Positions 9,833 to 16,962 of a stretch of DNA of 64,000 nt are shown here, in pieces. A program made the position numbers and the translations under genes. Position 1 is the first letter of the stretch, and each line of letters begins with the position of its first letter. Source of the DNA: Clostridium mobile (GTDB lineage: Bacteria; Bacillota; Clostridia; Clostridiales; Clostridiaceae); contig NZ_JAHLQF010000004.1 of NCBI RefSeq assembly GCF_018918285.1, positions 62,001 to 126,000 on the forward strand. Reading direction: 5' to 3'. The notes under the pieces are model-generated. The model was given only the letters and a program-made list of their open reading frames with translations, did no database searches and had not been told where the DNA came from.

Positions 9833-9862
9833 ATTGTATCATAATATGATATTCGTATTCAA
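9833..9862 (-). promoter_or_regulatory. Promoter of the XRE-ImmA-PIN operon
   Basis: On the minus strand TTGAAT (9857-9862), 18-base spacer, TACAAT (9833-9838) preceded by TGA (extended -10). The start codon lies about 23 bases downstream of the -10. Confidence 0.75.
9837..9851. promoter_or_regulatory. Palindromic operator inside the XRE promoter
   Basis: TATCAT-AAT-ATGATA, a 6-bp inverted repeat with a 3-base centre, placed between the -35 and -10 and touching the -10. This is the classic position for an autorepressor site; the bound protein is inferred to be the adjacent XRE regulator. Confidence 0.6.
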
Positions 9863-10003
9863 TGTTTTAATAAAATTAAAATATTTTTCTATTTTTAATA
9901 AGTTTTTAGATTTAAAAATATTATTTAATGATATTAATCATTGTAATTATATAATATGCAATCAATCAAAAATGTTATACTGTAGTTCATCTTGGGCACA
10001 CAT

Positions 10004-10042
10004 AAAAAAACAGAGCAGATTAATCTTTCTTTAACCTGCTCC
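10004..10042 (-). terminator. Terminator of the MNT/HEPN/HI0074-like operon
   Basis: On the minus strand GGAGCAG...CTGCTCTG hairpin (arms at 10013-10023 and 10031-10041, one mismatch) followed by seven T residues. It separates this operon from the downstream XRE operon. Confidence 0.8.
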
Positions 10043-10070
10043 ATTTTGTATTTAATTATATATCTTTATA

Positions 10071-10733
10071 TTATCGCCAATAGATATATGTATTTATGAA
10101 TCCTTTTGAATCTGTTGAAACCTTATAACATCTTTTACAGTCATCTATGCTTGCTGGCTTAAGACAAGGTTCTAAACTTATTCCTTTTTTTAGAAAAAAC
10201 GCAATTATTTTATTGTTTTCATCCTCAAAAACGTAACTTACATCTAAGTCAATCATTTTTACTGGATTTGCAAATATATGAAAACTATCTGTTTGTAGTG
10301 ATATGATTGGCATACCTAATTCTTCTATATCTTTTTTCAATATACATTCTCCCAATTTAGAATGTAATTCTTTAATAATAGGATAATAAGATTTACGAAT
10401 AAGTTCTTCTGATTCTTTTGCCACCTCTACGTCATAGGTATTTTGAATTAAATTTCTCTTTTCTAGTGCATCAATCCAAATCTTCTCATCTGCGATCAAC
10501 CCAATTTTAAGAGCATTTTGCATTGTAGCTCTTGGACTTTTCACCTCAAACTCTTCCTGTTCAAGATACGCTTTCATAGTCTCCAATGCTAACTCAAAAG
10601 TATATTCAAAGCATTGTATTAAACCTTTAATTTCAAATCTATCTAACTCATCTTTTTCTATAAACTCTGTCAACTGCGCTATAGCTTTTTTATAATTAGA
10701 TAATCTTTGCTGCCAGTAAATATTTTTATTCAT
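10071..10733 (-). CDS. HI0074-family nucleotidyltransferase substrate-binding protein with C-terminal extension
   Basis: A 220-residue protein. Residues 1-130 match the HI0074 family (nucleotidyltransferase substrate-binding, a HEPN relative): CFEYTFELALETMKAYLE near 42-59 and SPRATMQNALKIGLI near 66-80. The last 85 residues, mixed alpha/beta and ending in IYWR, are not part of that family and I do not recognise them. GGAGAGGG precedes the ATG. It is the last gene of a three-gene operon; HI0074 proteins normally pair with an HI0073-type MNT nucleotidyltransferase, encoded two genes upstream. Such pairs can act as toxin-antitoxin modules. Confidence 0.8.
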   Translation of the reverse strand: MNKNIYWQQRLSNYKKAIAQLTEFIEKDELDRFEIKGLIQCFEYTFELALETMKAYLEQEEFEVKSPRATMQNALKIGLIADEKIWIDALEKRNLIQNTYDVEVAKESEELIRKSYYPIIKELHSKLGECILKKDIEELGMPIISLQTDSFHIFANPVKMIDLDVSYVFEDENNKIIAFFLKKGISLEPCLKPASIDDCKRCYKVSTDSKGFINTYIYWR

Positions 10734-10759
10734 ATAAAATTGATCCCTCTCCTAATTTA

Positions 10760-11020
10760 CTATTGAATACTCATATCAATAAAACTTATTATTTCTTCTG
10801 CAAATTTAAATCCATCCTTAACATCTTCCTCTTCTGCAATTAGTGGATCTTCTGCTGGATATCTAGTTTCAATATAATATCCATTCAATAATGCGCAATC
10901 CTTTATAAACTTTCTAAATTCTTTATCATGTGTTGATGCTTTTTCGTAAAGAATTTTAGCTCCATGTAGATCTTTTTTAGCTACTTCAGACCAATCTTTA
11001 TATTTTAATGTATCAACCAT
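10760..11020 (-). CDS. Shortened HEPN-domain protein
   Basis: An 86-residue protein. The start (AKKDLHGAKILYE) and the end (YIETRYPAEDP...AEEIISFID) match the first and last helices of HEPN domains. The conserved middle helices (usually an HxxQxxEKxLK helix and a following His-Asp-Leu region, about 35-40 residues) are missing with the frame intact. No R-x4-6-H ribonuclease motif is present. It overlaps the upstream MNT gene by 8 bases, the usual arrangement of MNT-HEPN pairs. It may be a degenerate toxin kept only as a translated remnant, or a minimal partner for the nucleotidyltransferase. Confidence 0.72.
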   Translation of the reverse strand: MVDTLKYKDWSEVAKKDLHGAKILYEKASTHDKEFRKFIKDCALLNGYYIETRYPAEDPLIAEEEDVKDGFKFAEEIISFIDMSIQ

Positions 11021-11321
11021 AGATTGTAACTCCTTTTCTATTAATTAAGCTTGCAAAAGTAGTGGTATCTTCTTTATATTTCTCCCATTCCCCTGGTCTA
11101 TAAAGAATAAAATCCACATCTCTATCATATTCTATGTTCATTAACAAATCCATTAAGGCTTCCTGCTTATCTTCATAATTTAAAATTATACATAAATCAA
11201 TATCGCTATCTTCTTTAGCACACCCAGTAGCACAAGAACCAAAAAGTATTATTTTATATGGTTTATATCTATTAATTATTTGATTTTTAATGTTATCTAT
11301 TTCTTCTTTAAATGGCATCAT
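11013..11321 (-). CDS. MNT-type minimal nucleotidyltransferase
   Basis: A polymerase-beta-fold nucleotidyltransferase of about 102 residues with the signature GS-x10-DxD: FGSCATGCAKEDSDIDL, followed by the third acid in DVDFIL. Start chosen at an ATG nine bases inside the longest frame because AAGGG lies ten bases upstream. MNT proteins in HEPN/MNT (type VII) pairs silence the HEPN toxin by adding AMP; here the HEPN partner is shortened and an HI0074-like protein follows, so the true target is open. First gene of the operon, with its own promoter. Confidence 0.88.
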   Translation of the reverse strand: MMPFKEEIDNIKNQIINRYKPYKIILFGSCATGCAKEDSDIDLCIILNYEDKQEALMDLLMNIEYDRDVDFILYRPGEWEKYKEDTTTFASLINRKGVTIYG

Positions 11322-11353
11322 ATTAATCAAACCCTTCAGAATACTATAGTCTT

Positions 11354-11382
11354 ATTATATCCTAGTTTATGTAATGTTTAAA
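11354..11382 (-). promoter_or_regulatory. Promoter of the MNT operon
   Basis: Minus-strand TTTAAA (11377-11382), 17-base spacer, TATAAT (11354-11359), about 30 bases upstream of the MNT start codon. Confidence 0.6.
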
Positions 11383-11422
11383 CACTGCTTAGATAAACTT
11401 GTTAATTCTAAGATATTAAGTA

Positions 11423-11462
11423 AAAACCTCAGCTAAAGGCAATTACCTATAGCTGAGGTTTG
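11423..11462 (-). terminator. Terminator after the anti-sigma gene
   Basis: Minus-strand hairpin AAACCTCAGCTA/TAGCTGAGGTTT with a loop of about 14 bases and a run of T residues after it. It ends the sigma/anti-sigma transcript. Confidence 0.85.
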
Positions 11463-11514
11463 ATAATTTTACAATTTGAATATAATATTAATTTTTAATA
11501 ATAGAACATAGATA

Positions 11515-12480
11515 TTATTTAATAGATTCTGCAATCTTTATTAGTTCATCCTTTGAAATATTTCCTCTACCTGATAAACCATAAAGTACATTGTTATATT
11601 CCCAGTCAATAGATCTATCATCAATTATTACTGCATCTACACCATTAATCTTTACTTCTTCAACTGTTCCCTCTGTTCCATCCGCATATTTCATTTCTTC
11701 ACAAGCAAATCTTTGTTGCATATAAATAGTTTTTTCTGTTTTCTCGTTAACAAACCATAAATCAATAACTTTATCGCCTATGCTTCCATCCTCTCTCTTG
11801 TAAAGTTCTGCTCTCTCAAATTTATAACCTTCTGGCAGATAAGAAGGAAGCTTAGCTTCAAAACTAAGATAATCGCTTAATTCATTAGGATCTTTTAATT
11901 CCAACATTCCTTCTTTTCTCATTTTTTCCTCTTGCTCTACAGTGATTATTTTTCCATTTGAAAGGTTAGCAATTTTTTCACCCTTTGCTGTATACATATC
12001 CTCAGCATTTTCCTTTGTAACTATTTCTATTTTATTTCCATGTTTATCGAAAATTTTACCTTTAAATTCTTCTGGAACAGGCATACTTTCCACTTTAGAA
12101 CTTTCTACCTGTACAACACTTATATGCCCTAAAGATATTGTTTTTATTATTTTATCTGCTATTTCACGTGCAAATGCTGGTTTTACTAAAGAAACACTGA
12201 TTACTCCTACTGCTGCAACTGATGCTATTTTAGCTATATAAGACTTTTTATTTAACTTTTTCATATTATTATCTCCTTTATTTTCATTTATATTTTTTAA
12301 AACTCTATCGAACACAGCTTCCTTATTACTGTTTTTACTAAAATCTTGCTCCACTAAAGTCTTTCCCAACTTTAAAATTTCATTGTATTCTTGGGAATTT
12401 AAGTTATTAGGATCTTCTATGCCATTAAAGTAAGCGTCTATGTCTAATGAAAATTTATCTTCAATGCTTTTTTTCTTCAT
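11515..12480 (-). CDS. Membrane anti-sigma factor with DUF4367 domain
   Basis: A 321-residue protein with a cytoplasmic N-terminal region (1-78), one membrane segment (about 81-104) and an extracellular part whose last 115 residues (SYLPEGYKFERAELY..., INGVDAVIIDD..., DELIKIAESI) match DUF4367, a domain common on clostridial anti-sigma proteins. It starts two bases after the stop of the ECF sigma gene, so it is the probable negative regulator that holds that sigma at the membrane. No zinc-binding HxxxCxxC motif is visible in the N-terminus, so it is not a classical ZAS anti-sigma. The signal sensed is unknown. Confidence 0.82.
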   Translation of the reverse strand: MKKKSIEDKFSLDIDAYFNGIEDPNNLNSQEYNEILKLGKTLVEQDFSKNSNKEAVFDRVLKNINENKGDNNMKKLNKKSYIAKIASVAAVGVISVSLVKPAFAREIADKIIKTISLGHISVVQVESSKVESMPVPEEFKGKIFDKHGNKIEIVTKENAEDMYTAKGEKIANLSNGKIITVEQEEKMRKEGMLELKDPNELSDYLSFEAKLPSYLPEGYKFERAELYKREDGSIGDKVIDLWFVNEKTEKTIYMQQRFACEEMKYADGTEGTVEEVKINGVDAVIIDDRSIDWEYNNVLYGLSGRGNISKDELIKIAESIK

Positions 12481-12482
12481 GG

Positions 12483-13043
12483 CTACTCCCCTTTCTCCAT
12501 TTCTGATTTTAATTTTTTCATTGTACGGTAAAGTATTACCCCAACATTACTTTCACTAATATTTAATATTTGTGCGATTTCCTTATTTTTTATATTTGCC
12601 CCAAATTTAAGTGCTACAATATTTCTCTCTCTTTTATTCAAAATATCCAAGGCTTTTGAAAGTTTAGCATTAGTTTCTGCTGTTACAACCATACTTTCCG
12701 GAGTTTTTTCTTTCGATACTAATTCCTTAATTGTGTCAAGAGAAAAAAATTGATGTTTCTTTAAACTTCTAAAATAATCATTTACTACATTTCTAGCTAT
12801 AGCAAACACCCACACTTCAAAGGGAGCTTTTCCCTCTGAATATGTTTTAATTTTAAGCATTATTTTTTCAAAAACCTGGCTTGTTAAGTCTTCTGCTGTA
12901 TAATCGCAATTAACTCGATAATATATATAGTTGTAGACTCTTTTGTAATAATTATTAAATATATTAGTAAGTTCTTCCTCTGCACATACTATTTTTTTGA
13001 TTTCTCTTTCATTAAGAGAATCATTCACTGCAAGCTGCTGCAT
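12483..13043 (-). CDS. ECF-type RNA polymerase sigma factor
   Basis: A 186-residue group 4 sigma factor. Region 2 (about 30-95) contains DYTAEDLTSQVFEKI and a promoter-melting helix with VWVFAIARNVVNDYFR. Region 4 (about 125-180) holds the helix-turn-helix NKEIAQILNISESNVGVILYRTMKKLK. AAAGGAAG lies 11 bases before the ATG. It is followed at once by a membrane anti-sigma gene, so the two form a signal-responsive pair. Targets cannot be told; such pairs usually autoregulate. Confidence 0.92.
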   Translation of the reverse strand: MQQLAVNDSLNEREIKKIVCAEEELTNIFNNYYKRVYNYIYYRVNCDYTAEDLTSQVFEKIMLKIKTYSEGKAPFEVWVFAIARNVVNDYFRSLKKHQFFSLDTIKELVSKEKTPESMVVTAETNAKLSKALDILNKRERNIVALKFGANIKNKEIAQILNISESNVGVILYRTMKKLKSEMEKGE

Positions 13044-13258
13044 ATTTAAAATTTCTTCCTTTCATTAGGCATATTCAAAAGACTAATAGATTAACTCATT
13101 TGAACTATTATTTCATTTCATATGCCTTAACTTTTTTACTTAGCTAAGTAATCTTCATATGTTAATACGCAAAACTTTCCATTCCATTACATTATAGTAA
13201 AATTAAACACACATCCCTATTTATTTTAACTTTTTAAAATAAAGTTTCATACAAAAAT
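13044..13258. other. Leader region of the sigma/anti-sigma operon
   Basis: AT-rich spacer that should hold the ECF sigma promoter (minus strand). No convincing hexamer pair, ORF or repeat was found. Confidence 0.45.
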
Positions 13259-13295
13259 AAAAAATCACGCTAAATTTTCGCTTAGCGTGATTTTT
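13259..13295 (-). terminator. Terminator after the MCP at 13.4-15.0 kb
   Basis: Stem AAAATCACGCTAA/TTAGCGTGATTTT around a 6-8 base loop with T/A runs on both sides. It lies about 85 bases downstream of the MCP stop on the minus strand. Confidence 0.8.
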
Positions 13296-13379
13296 ATGAT
13301 TAAGATAAAATCTATCTATATTTATTTTTTAAAAATTTACCCACCTTTTAATCGTTTAAAATATTCATTGAAGATCCAT

Positions 13380-15017
13380 TTAAACTTTAATTTTTTTAAC
13401 TAAGTCATCTAGTCTAGTAGCTATTTCTATTTGCTCTTCTGCTTCAGTTGTTATTTTACTCGTATTATCTGTGGTTTCATTTATACTGGATAATATTTCA
13501 TCGGAACTTTCCCCACTATTATTTAAAGATTTTGATATATTTTGAATAAGCTTTGATATTTCTTCTATAGTTATATTAATTTCTTCAGACATGGCTGCGA
13601 TATTCTGAGACATTTCATTTATAGACTTTACATCCTTTTCATAATTATTTCCCATTTCTAAAAATAAATCATAATCTTTTCTAACATTATTATTAATAAA
13701 ATCCATAAACAGCTTAGAATTATATGATAAATTCTCAAAGGCATTCTCTACTTTTTCAATGACCTCTTGTATATTATAAACATTGGCATTAGATTGTTCT
13801 GCAAGCTTTCTTATTTCATCTGCAACCACTGCAAAACCATTTCCTGTCTCCCCTGCTCTAGCTGCTTCTATAGTTGCATTTAAAGCTAAAAGATTAGTTT
13901 GATCTGCAATATTTGCAATAGCCTCTGCCATTATTTTAATCTCTTTAACCACCTTATCATCTTCTATAGCTTCTATTATATTTTTTTCTTTTTCCTTATT
14001 TCCTTCTATAGATTCTTGTGATAATTCATTAACAGCTGTGTTTATTTCTTCAATTGAAGCTGTAATCTCTTCTGCTATATCATTATTGTCCAATATCTCA
14101 TCTACTATCTTTTGAGCGTAGGCATTTATATTCTGAAGTTTTTTACTTATATTTTCTATACTATTTAACAGTACTTCACTTTGTATATTTCCCTCATTGG
14201 ATTGTTTAATTATATTTTCTACCAAATCTTTAACCTTATTTTCTGCCACATCTAATTCTCTTTCTAATTCACCTAACTCATCCTTAGATTTTATATCAAT
14301 TTTATAAGTTAAGTCTCCTTCCCCCACAGCTTTTGCAGATTTTAAACCTTCTTCAATGGAATTAGCTATATATTTTGATATTATTATGGATAAAACTATT
14401 GATATCCCTAATCCTAATATGATAACTATAATCATTGTAATTATTATTTTATTACATATTGCATTGTTCATTTCGTTATTTTTTTTAGCAATTTCATAGT
14501 TCATATCTATTAATTCATTTAGTAGTGTAAACATCTCTTCTCTTGATTCTTGAACTTTAGGCAGATATATATGTGCTTGTTCATATTGAAGATTTTTCAT
14601 AAGCTTTATTGTATTATCTTGAACTTTTCTATATTCTAAAAACTTGTCTTTAAAATCACTCCAAAGCCCTATAGCATCAGTGGATAACGGATGTTTTTCA
14701 TAATTATTCATTATCTCTATATTATCATTTTTTATTTTATTTATATTCTCAATTCTCTTCTCTATTTCTGCTTTATCTTTAATAAAAACTATTCCTTGTA
14801 ATTCTGCTTTGTCATTTAATATATTTTCCATTATAAGATGCGAATTATCTATACTCTTCAAATTGTATGAATATATAGTATCAGTATTCCTATCAATTAT
14901 CTTTATGCCAATTATCCCAATAACTCCTACCGCTACAATGATTATAAGCATAGATAGAGAAGATAACATTAATTTACTTCTAATCTTCATATTACTGATA
15001 AATTTCATATCAATCAT
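13380..15017 (-). CDS. Methyl-accepting chemotaxis protein, 4-helix-bundle type, atypical tip
   Basis: A 545-residue chemoreceptor: TM1 about 17-38, helical extracellular region 39-188 (4HB-like), TM2 about 190-214, HAMP, then a signalling domain shorter than in its paralogues. The tip reads [21 protein letters not shown], with Thr in place of the usual Ala in [11 protein letters not shown]. The section before it ([29 protein letters not shown]) is unusually charged. Start uncertain: AAAGGAG sits only three bases before the annotated ATG and twelve before a second in-frame ATG (15008). It is divergent from a sigma-like gene, with a cluster of GGACA half-sites between them. Confidence 0.9.
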   Translation of the reverse strand: MIDMKFISNMKIRSKLMLSSLSMLIIIVAVGVIGIIGIKIIDRNTDTIYSYNLKSIDNSHLIMENILNDKAELQGIVFIKDKAEIEKRIENINKIKNDNIEIMNNYEKHPLSTDAIGLWSDFKDKFLEYRKVQDNTIKLMKNLQYEQAHIYLPKVQESREEMFTLLNELIDMNYEIAKKNNEMNNAICNKIIITMIIVIILGLGISIVLSIIISKYIANSIEEGLKSAKAVGEGDLTYKIDIKSKDELGELERELDVAENKVKDLVENIIKQSNEGNIQSEVLLNSIENISKKLQNINAYAQKIVDEILDNNDIAEEITASIEEINTAVNELSQESIEGNKEKEKNIIEAIEDDKVVKEIKIMAEAIANIADQTNLLALNATIEAARAGETGNGFAVVADEIRKLAEQSNANVYNIQEVIEKVENAFENLSYNSKLFMDFINNNVRKDYDLFLEMGNNYEKDVKSINEMSQNIAAMSEEINITIEEISKLIQNISKSLNNSGESSDEILSSINETTDNTSKITTEAEEQIEIATRLDDLVKKIKV

Positions 15018-15099
15018 CTACTCCTTTGCTAATATATAATATTAAGAAAACAACATCTAAGTTCTTCTTTTTCATATTAGATATTTCCCCCAATTAATA

Positions 15100-15150
15100 G
15101 GACATAACTGTCCCCCATAATGTTACATACATGTCCTATACAATAGGACA
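15100..15150. repeat. Inverted GGACA/TGTCC half-site cluster
   Basis: Two inverted repeats: GGACA-TAAC-TGTCC (15100-15113) and TGTCCTA-N5-TAGGACA (15132-15150). A further GGACA (15209-15213) overlaps the -35-like part of the next element. They lie between a divergent MCP and a sigma-like gene, the expected place for an operator array. The binding protein is unknown. Confidence 0.5.
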
Positions 15151-15208
15151 AAAATGCCCATAGAATAAATATAAGAGAATAATTAAAACTTAATAGTATA
15201 TAAAAAAT

Positions 15209-15237
15209 GGACACCTTCCTAGTCTTTTGTGTTTATA
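15209..15237 (+). promoter_or_regulatory. Promoter-like element of the first sigma-like gene
   Basis: GACA (15210-15213), 12 bases, then TTTGTGTTTATA (15226-15237). The same 4-mer, spacing and 12-mer recur before the second sigma-like gene (18184-18211). This points to a shared promoter or operator, possibly autoregulatory. Confidence 0.5.
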
Positions 15238-15258
15238 CATATACGAGGTGATGAATTA

Positions 15259-15822
15259 ATGAGGGATGTGGAGAGTTTAGTTGATAAAGCTAAAAAGGGA
15301 GATAAGTCTTCTTTAGAGGAGTTGATTAAAGCTTTAACCCCTTTAATTATGAAAGAATCATCGAAGGTATACTTAAAAGGCTATGATAGGGAAGATTTAA
15401 TTCAAATAGGAAATCTATCTCTATTAAAGGCTCTAGATAAATACGATATGAGCAAGAAAAACTTTATTGGATATGCAGCTATGGCAATTAAAAATAATTT
15501 TTACTATTTGATAAGAAAGGAATGTAAGGAAAACTATGAGGCAAGCCTAAATAAAGAAATAGGCGAGGATATTTATATAGAGGATACTCTAAAAAGCACA
15601 GAGGATATAGAAGAGGATTTTATTAAAAAAGAGGAGTATAAAAATCTATATTCTGCTTTAAAAAAGCTATCCAAAGAAGAAATATATATAATTAACTGGA
15701 TATATTTTGAGAGAAAAAAATTAAAGGACTATGCCATAAAAAACAATATTTCCTACAACAAAGCTAGATATTTAAAAGATAAAACTATTAAGAAACTTAA
15801 GGGGGCTATGATGGATGGATAA
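15259..15822 (+). CDS. Sigma-70-family factor (helix-turn-helix, small alternative type)
   Basis: A 187-residue sigma-like protein. Start set at the ATG at 15259 because GAGGTGAT lies six bases upstream; a longer frame from 15229 has none. Region 2 is seen in GYDREDLIQIGNLSLLKALDKYD and NFIGYAAMAIKNNFYYLIRKE; region 4 in YAIKNNISYNKARYLKDKTIKKLK. It resembles small clostridial alternative sigma factors more than standard ECF factors. It overlaps the next gene (HTH protein) by 8 bases. Its promoter element is shared with the gene at 18346, so the two may form one regulatory circuit. Confidence 0.8.
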   Translation: MRDVESLVDKAKKGDKSSLEELIKALTPLIMKESSKVYLKGYDREDLIQIGNLSLLKALDKYDMSKKNFIGYAAMAIKNNFYYLIRKECKENYEASLNKEIGEDIYIEDTLKSTEDIEEDFIKKEEYKNLYSALKKLSKEEIYIINWIYFERKKLKDYAIKNNISYNKARYLKDKTIKKLKGAMMDG

Positions 15823-16210
15823 TTTTACTCTTTTATCAAAGGAAATAATACATATGGACATAAGCATGGGAGCTTTTAAGCTATACAGCATTTTATCAAC
15901 TTATTGTTACGGAAAAAAGGATAGTTGTTTTCCCTCTCAAAAAACTCTAGCTAATGATATGGGAAAATGCACTAGAACCATTAGAAGATATTTAAGAGAA
16001 TTAGAGTTTAACAATTTAATTAGAATACAAAGAAGAGGCTCAAACTCAAGCATTTATACATTAGTTAGGAAAACTGAGAAACTTTACATAGATAAATATA
16101 ACATCATCATAGATAACATAAAAACCAAATCAACTAAAAAAGAAAGTAAAACATATAAATCTAAGTTAGATAGGTTTAGTGACTACCCCCAAAGAAAATA
16201 TAATTTTTAA
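15815..16210 (+). CDS. Winged-helix/HTH DNA-binding protein
   Basis: A 131-residue protein with an N-terminal replication-initiator or phage-type helix-turn-helix: MGAFKLYSILSTYCYGKKDSC followed by PSQKTLANDMGKCTRTIRRYLRELEFNNLIRI (about residues 14-75). The C-terminal 50 residues are Lys/Ser-rich and probably disordered. AAGGGGG lies nine bases before the ATG, inside the end of the sigma-like gene, so the two are translationally coupled. A role as a transcription regulator acting with that sigma is likely; a function in replication cannot be excluded because similar domains occur in plasmid and phage proteins. Confidence 0.75.
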   Translation: MDNFTLLSKEIIHMDISMGAFKLYSILSTYCYGKKDSCFPSQKTLANDMGKCTRTIRRYLRELEFNNLIRIQRRGSNSSIYTLVRKTEKLYIDKYNIIIDNIKTKSTKKESKTYKSKLDRFSDYPQRKYNF

Positions 16211-16338
16211 CTTCTGGAGAAAGCTCTATTAAAAAGAGATGGAGAGATTAAATATAGTGAAGTTTCAGTAATATAAAATTTAAAAACTTCCTCACTTTTT
16301 TAAATAGTGCATATGTAATAGTGAAGGGAGTTGATATC

Positions 16339-16563
16339 ATGGCTGCTAGAGCAGACAAGTTCAAAACCAGTTTAATTTTGGAGTACAGCATTGGTCAAAA
16401 CGAGGATGGAAAGGATATAATCAGAAGACAAAGATTTTCTTCTATTAAAATTGACGCTTTAGATGATGATCTTTTCCAAATAGCTAATGCATTCTCTCCA
16501 CTATTAGAACATGAGGTTATAGGTCTTAAAAAGCAAGATGATAGCGTAATAATTGATCATTAA
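16339..16563 (+). CDS. DUF1659-family small protein
   Basis: A 74-residue protein starting at the ATG at 16339 (GAAGGGAG eight bases upstream); an in-frame GTG at 16321 has no ribosome binding site. The pattern ...TSLILEYSIGQNEDGKDIIRRQRFSSIKIDALDDDLFQIANAFSPL matches DUF1659, a small beta-rich family of Bacillales and Clostridia with no known function. It is paired with a DUF2922 gene 20 bases downstream, a common pairing. They follow the sigma-like/HTH operon after a gap of about 110 bases. Confidence 0.82.
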   Translation: MAARADKFKTSLILEYSIGQNEDGKDIIRRQRFSSIKIDALDDDLFQIANAFSPLLEHEVIGLKKQDDSVIIDH

Positions 16564-16583
16564 AATTAAAGGAGGGGTTTTAG

Positions 16584-16796
16584 TTGGCTAGAAGTTTAGT
16601 TATGACCTTTGTAAACGTAGGTGGTAAAAAATCAAACATCACACTTAATAATGTTAAAGAAAGCTTAACCGCTGAAGAAATCAATAAAGCAATGGATGTA
16701 GTCATAGATAAAAATGTATTTCAAACTAAGGACGGAGATTTAGTATCCAAGGACTCAGCTAAAATAGTTGATAGAACAACTAGAGAAATTGATTAA
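16584..16796 (+). CDS. DUF2922-family small protein
   Basis: A 70-residue protein with a TTG start, supported by AAAGGAGGGG. The sequence (LVMTFVNVGGKKSNITLNNVKESLTAEEINKAMDVVIDKNVF..., ending KIVDRTTREID) is a full-length DUF2922 member; function unknown. It is the last gene of the DUF1659-DUF2922 pair and is followed directly by a terminator. Confidence 0.84.
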   Translation: MARSLVMTFVNVGGKKSNITLNNVKESLTAEEINKAMDVVIDKNVFQTKDGDLVSKDSAKIVDRTTREID

Positions 16797-16822
16797 GCAT
16801 AATCTAAAAACATTTTACTCTT

Positions 16823-16853
16823 AAGGCAAAGGCCAAAACCCCCTTTGCCTTTA
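16823..16853 (+). terminator. Terminator after the DUF2922 gene
   Basis: Perfect 10-bp stem AAGGCAAAGG/CCTTTGCCTT with a 9-base loop, ending in TTATAATT. Confidence 0.8.
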
Positions 16854-16875
16854 TAATTCTATAAACAACAAAAGA

Positions 16876-16909
16876 GATAACTCTAGATAAAATTTAAGTT
16901 AGAGTTATC
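16876..16909 (-). terminator. Terminator after the first M14 carboxypeptidase
   Basis: 10-bp stem GATAACTCTA/TAGAGTTATC. Read on the minus strand it is followed by TCTTTTGTTGTT. It faces the plus-strand terminator 25 bases away. Confidence 0.65.
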
Positions 16910-16962
16910 CCCTATAATCATATTTTGAGTAAGATCTACCTACACGCCTAAGTGAAACTAAC

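Noticed and set aside
9834-10034. 66-codon plus-strand ORF
   Set aside because: It covers the XRE operator/promoter and part of a terminator, has no ribosome binding site and is low-complexity Ile/Leu/Asn-rich.
15815-16210. Plasmid or prophage replication gene
   Set aside because: The HTH resembles initiator proteins, but there is no origin, iteron set, integrase or phage structural gene near it, and it overlaps a sigma-like gene.
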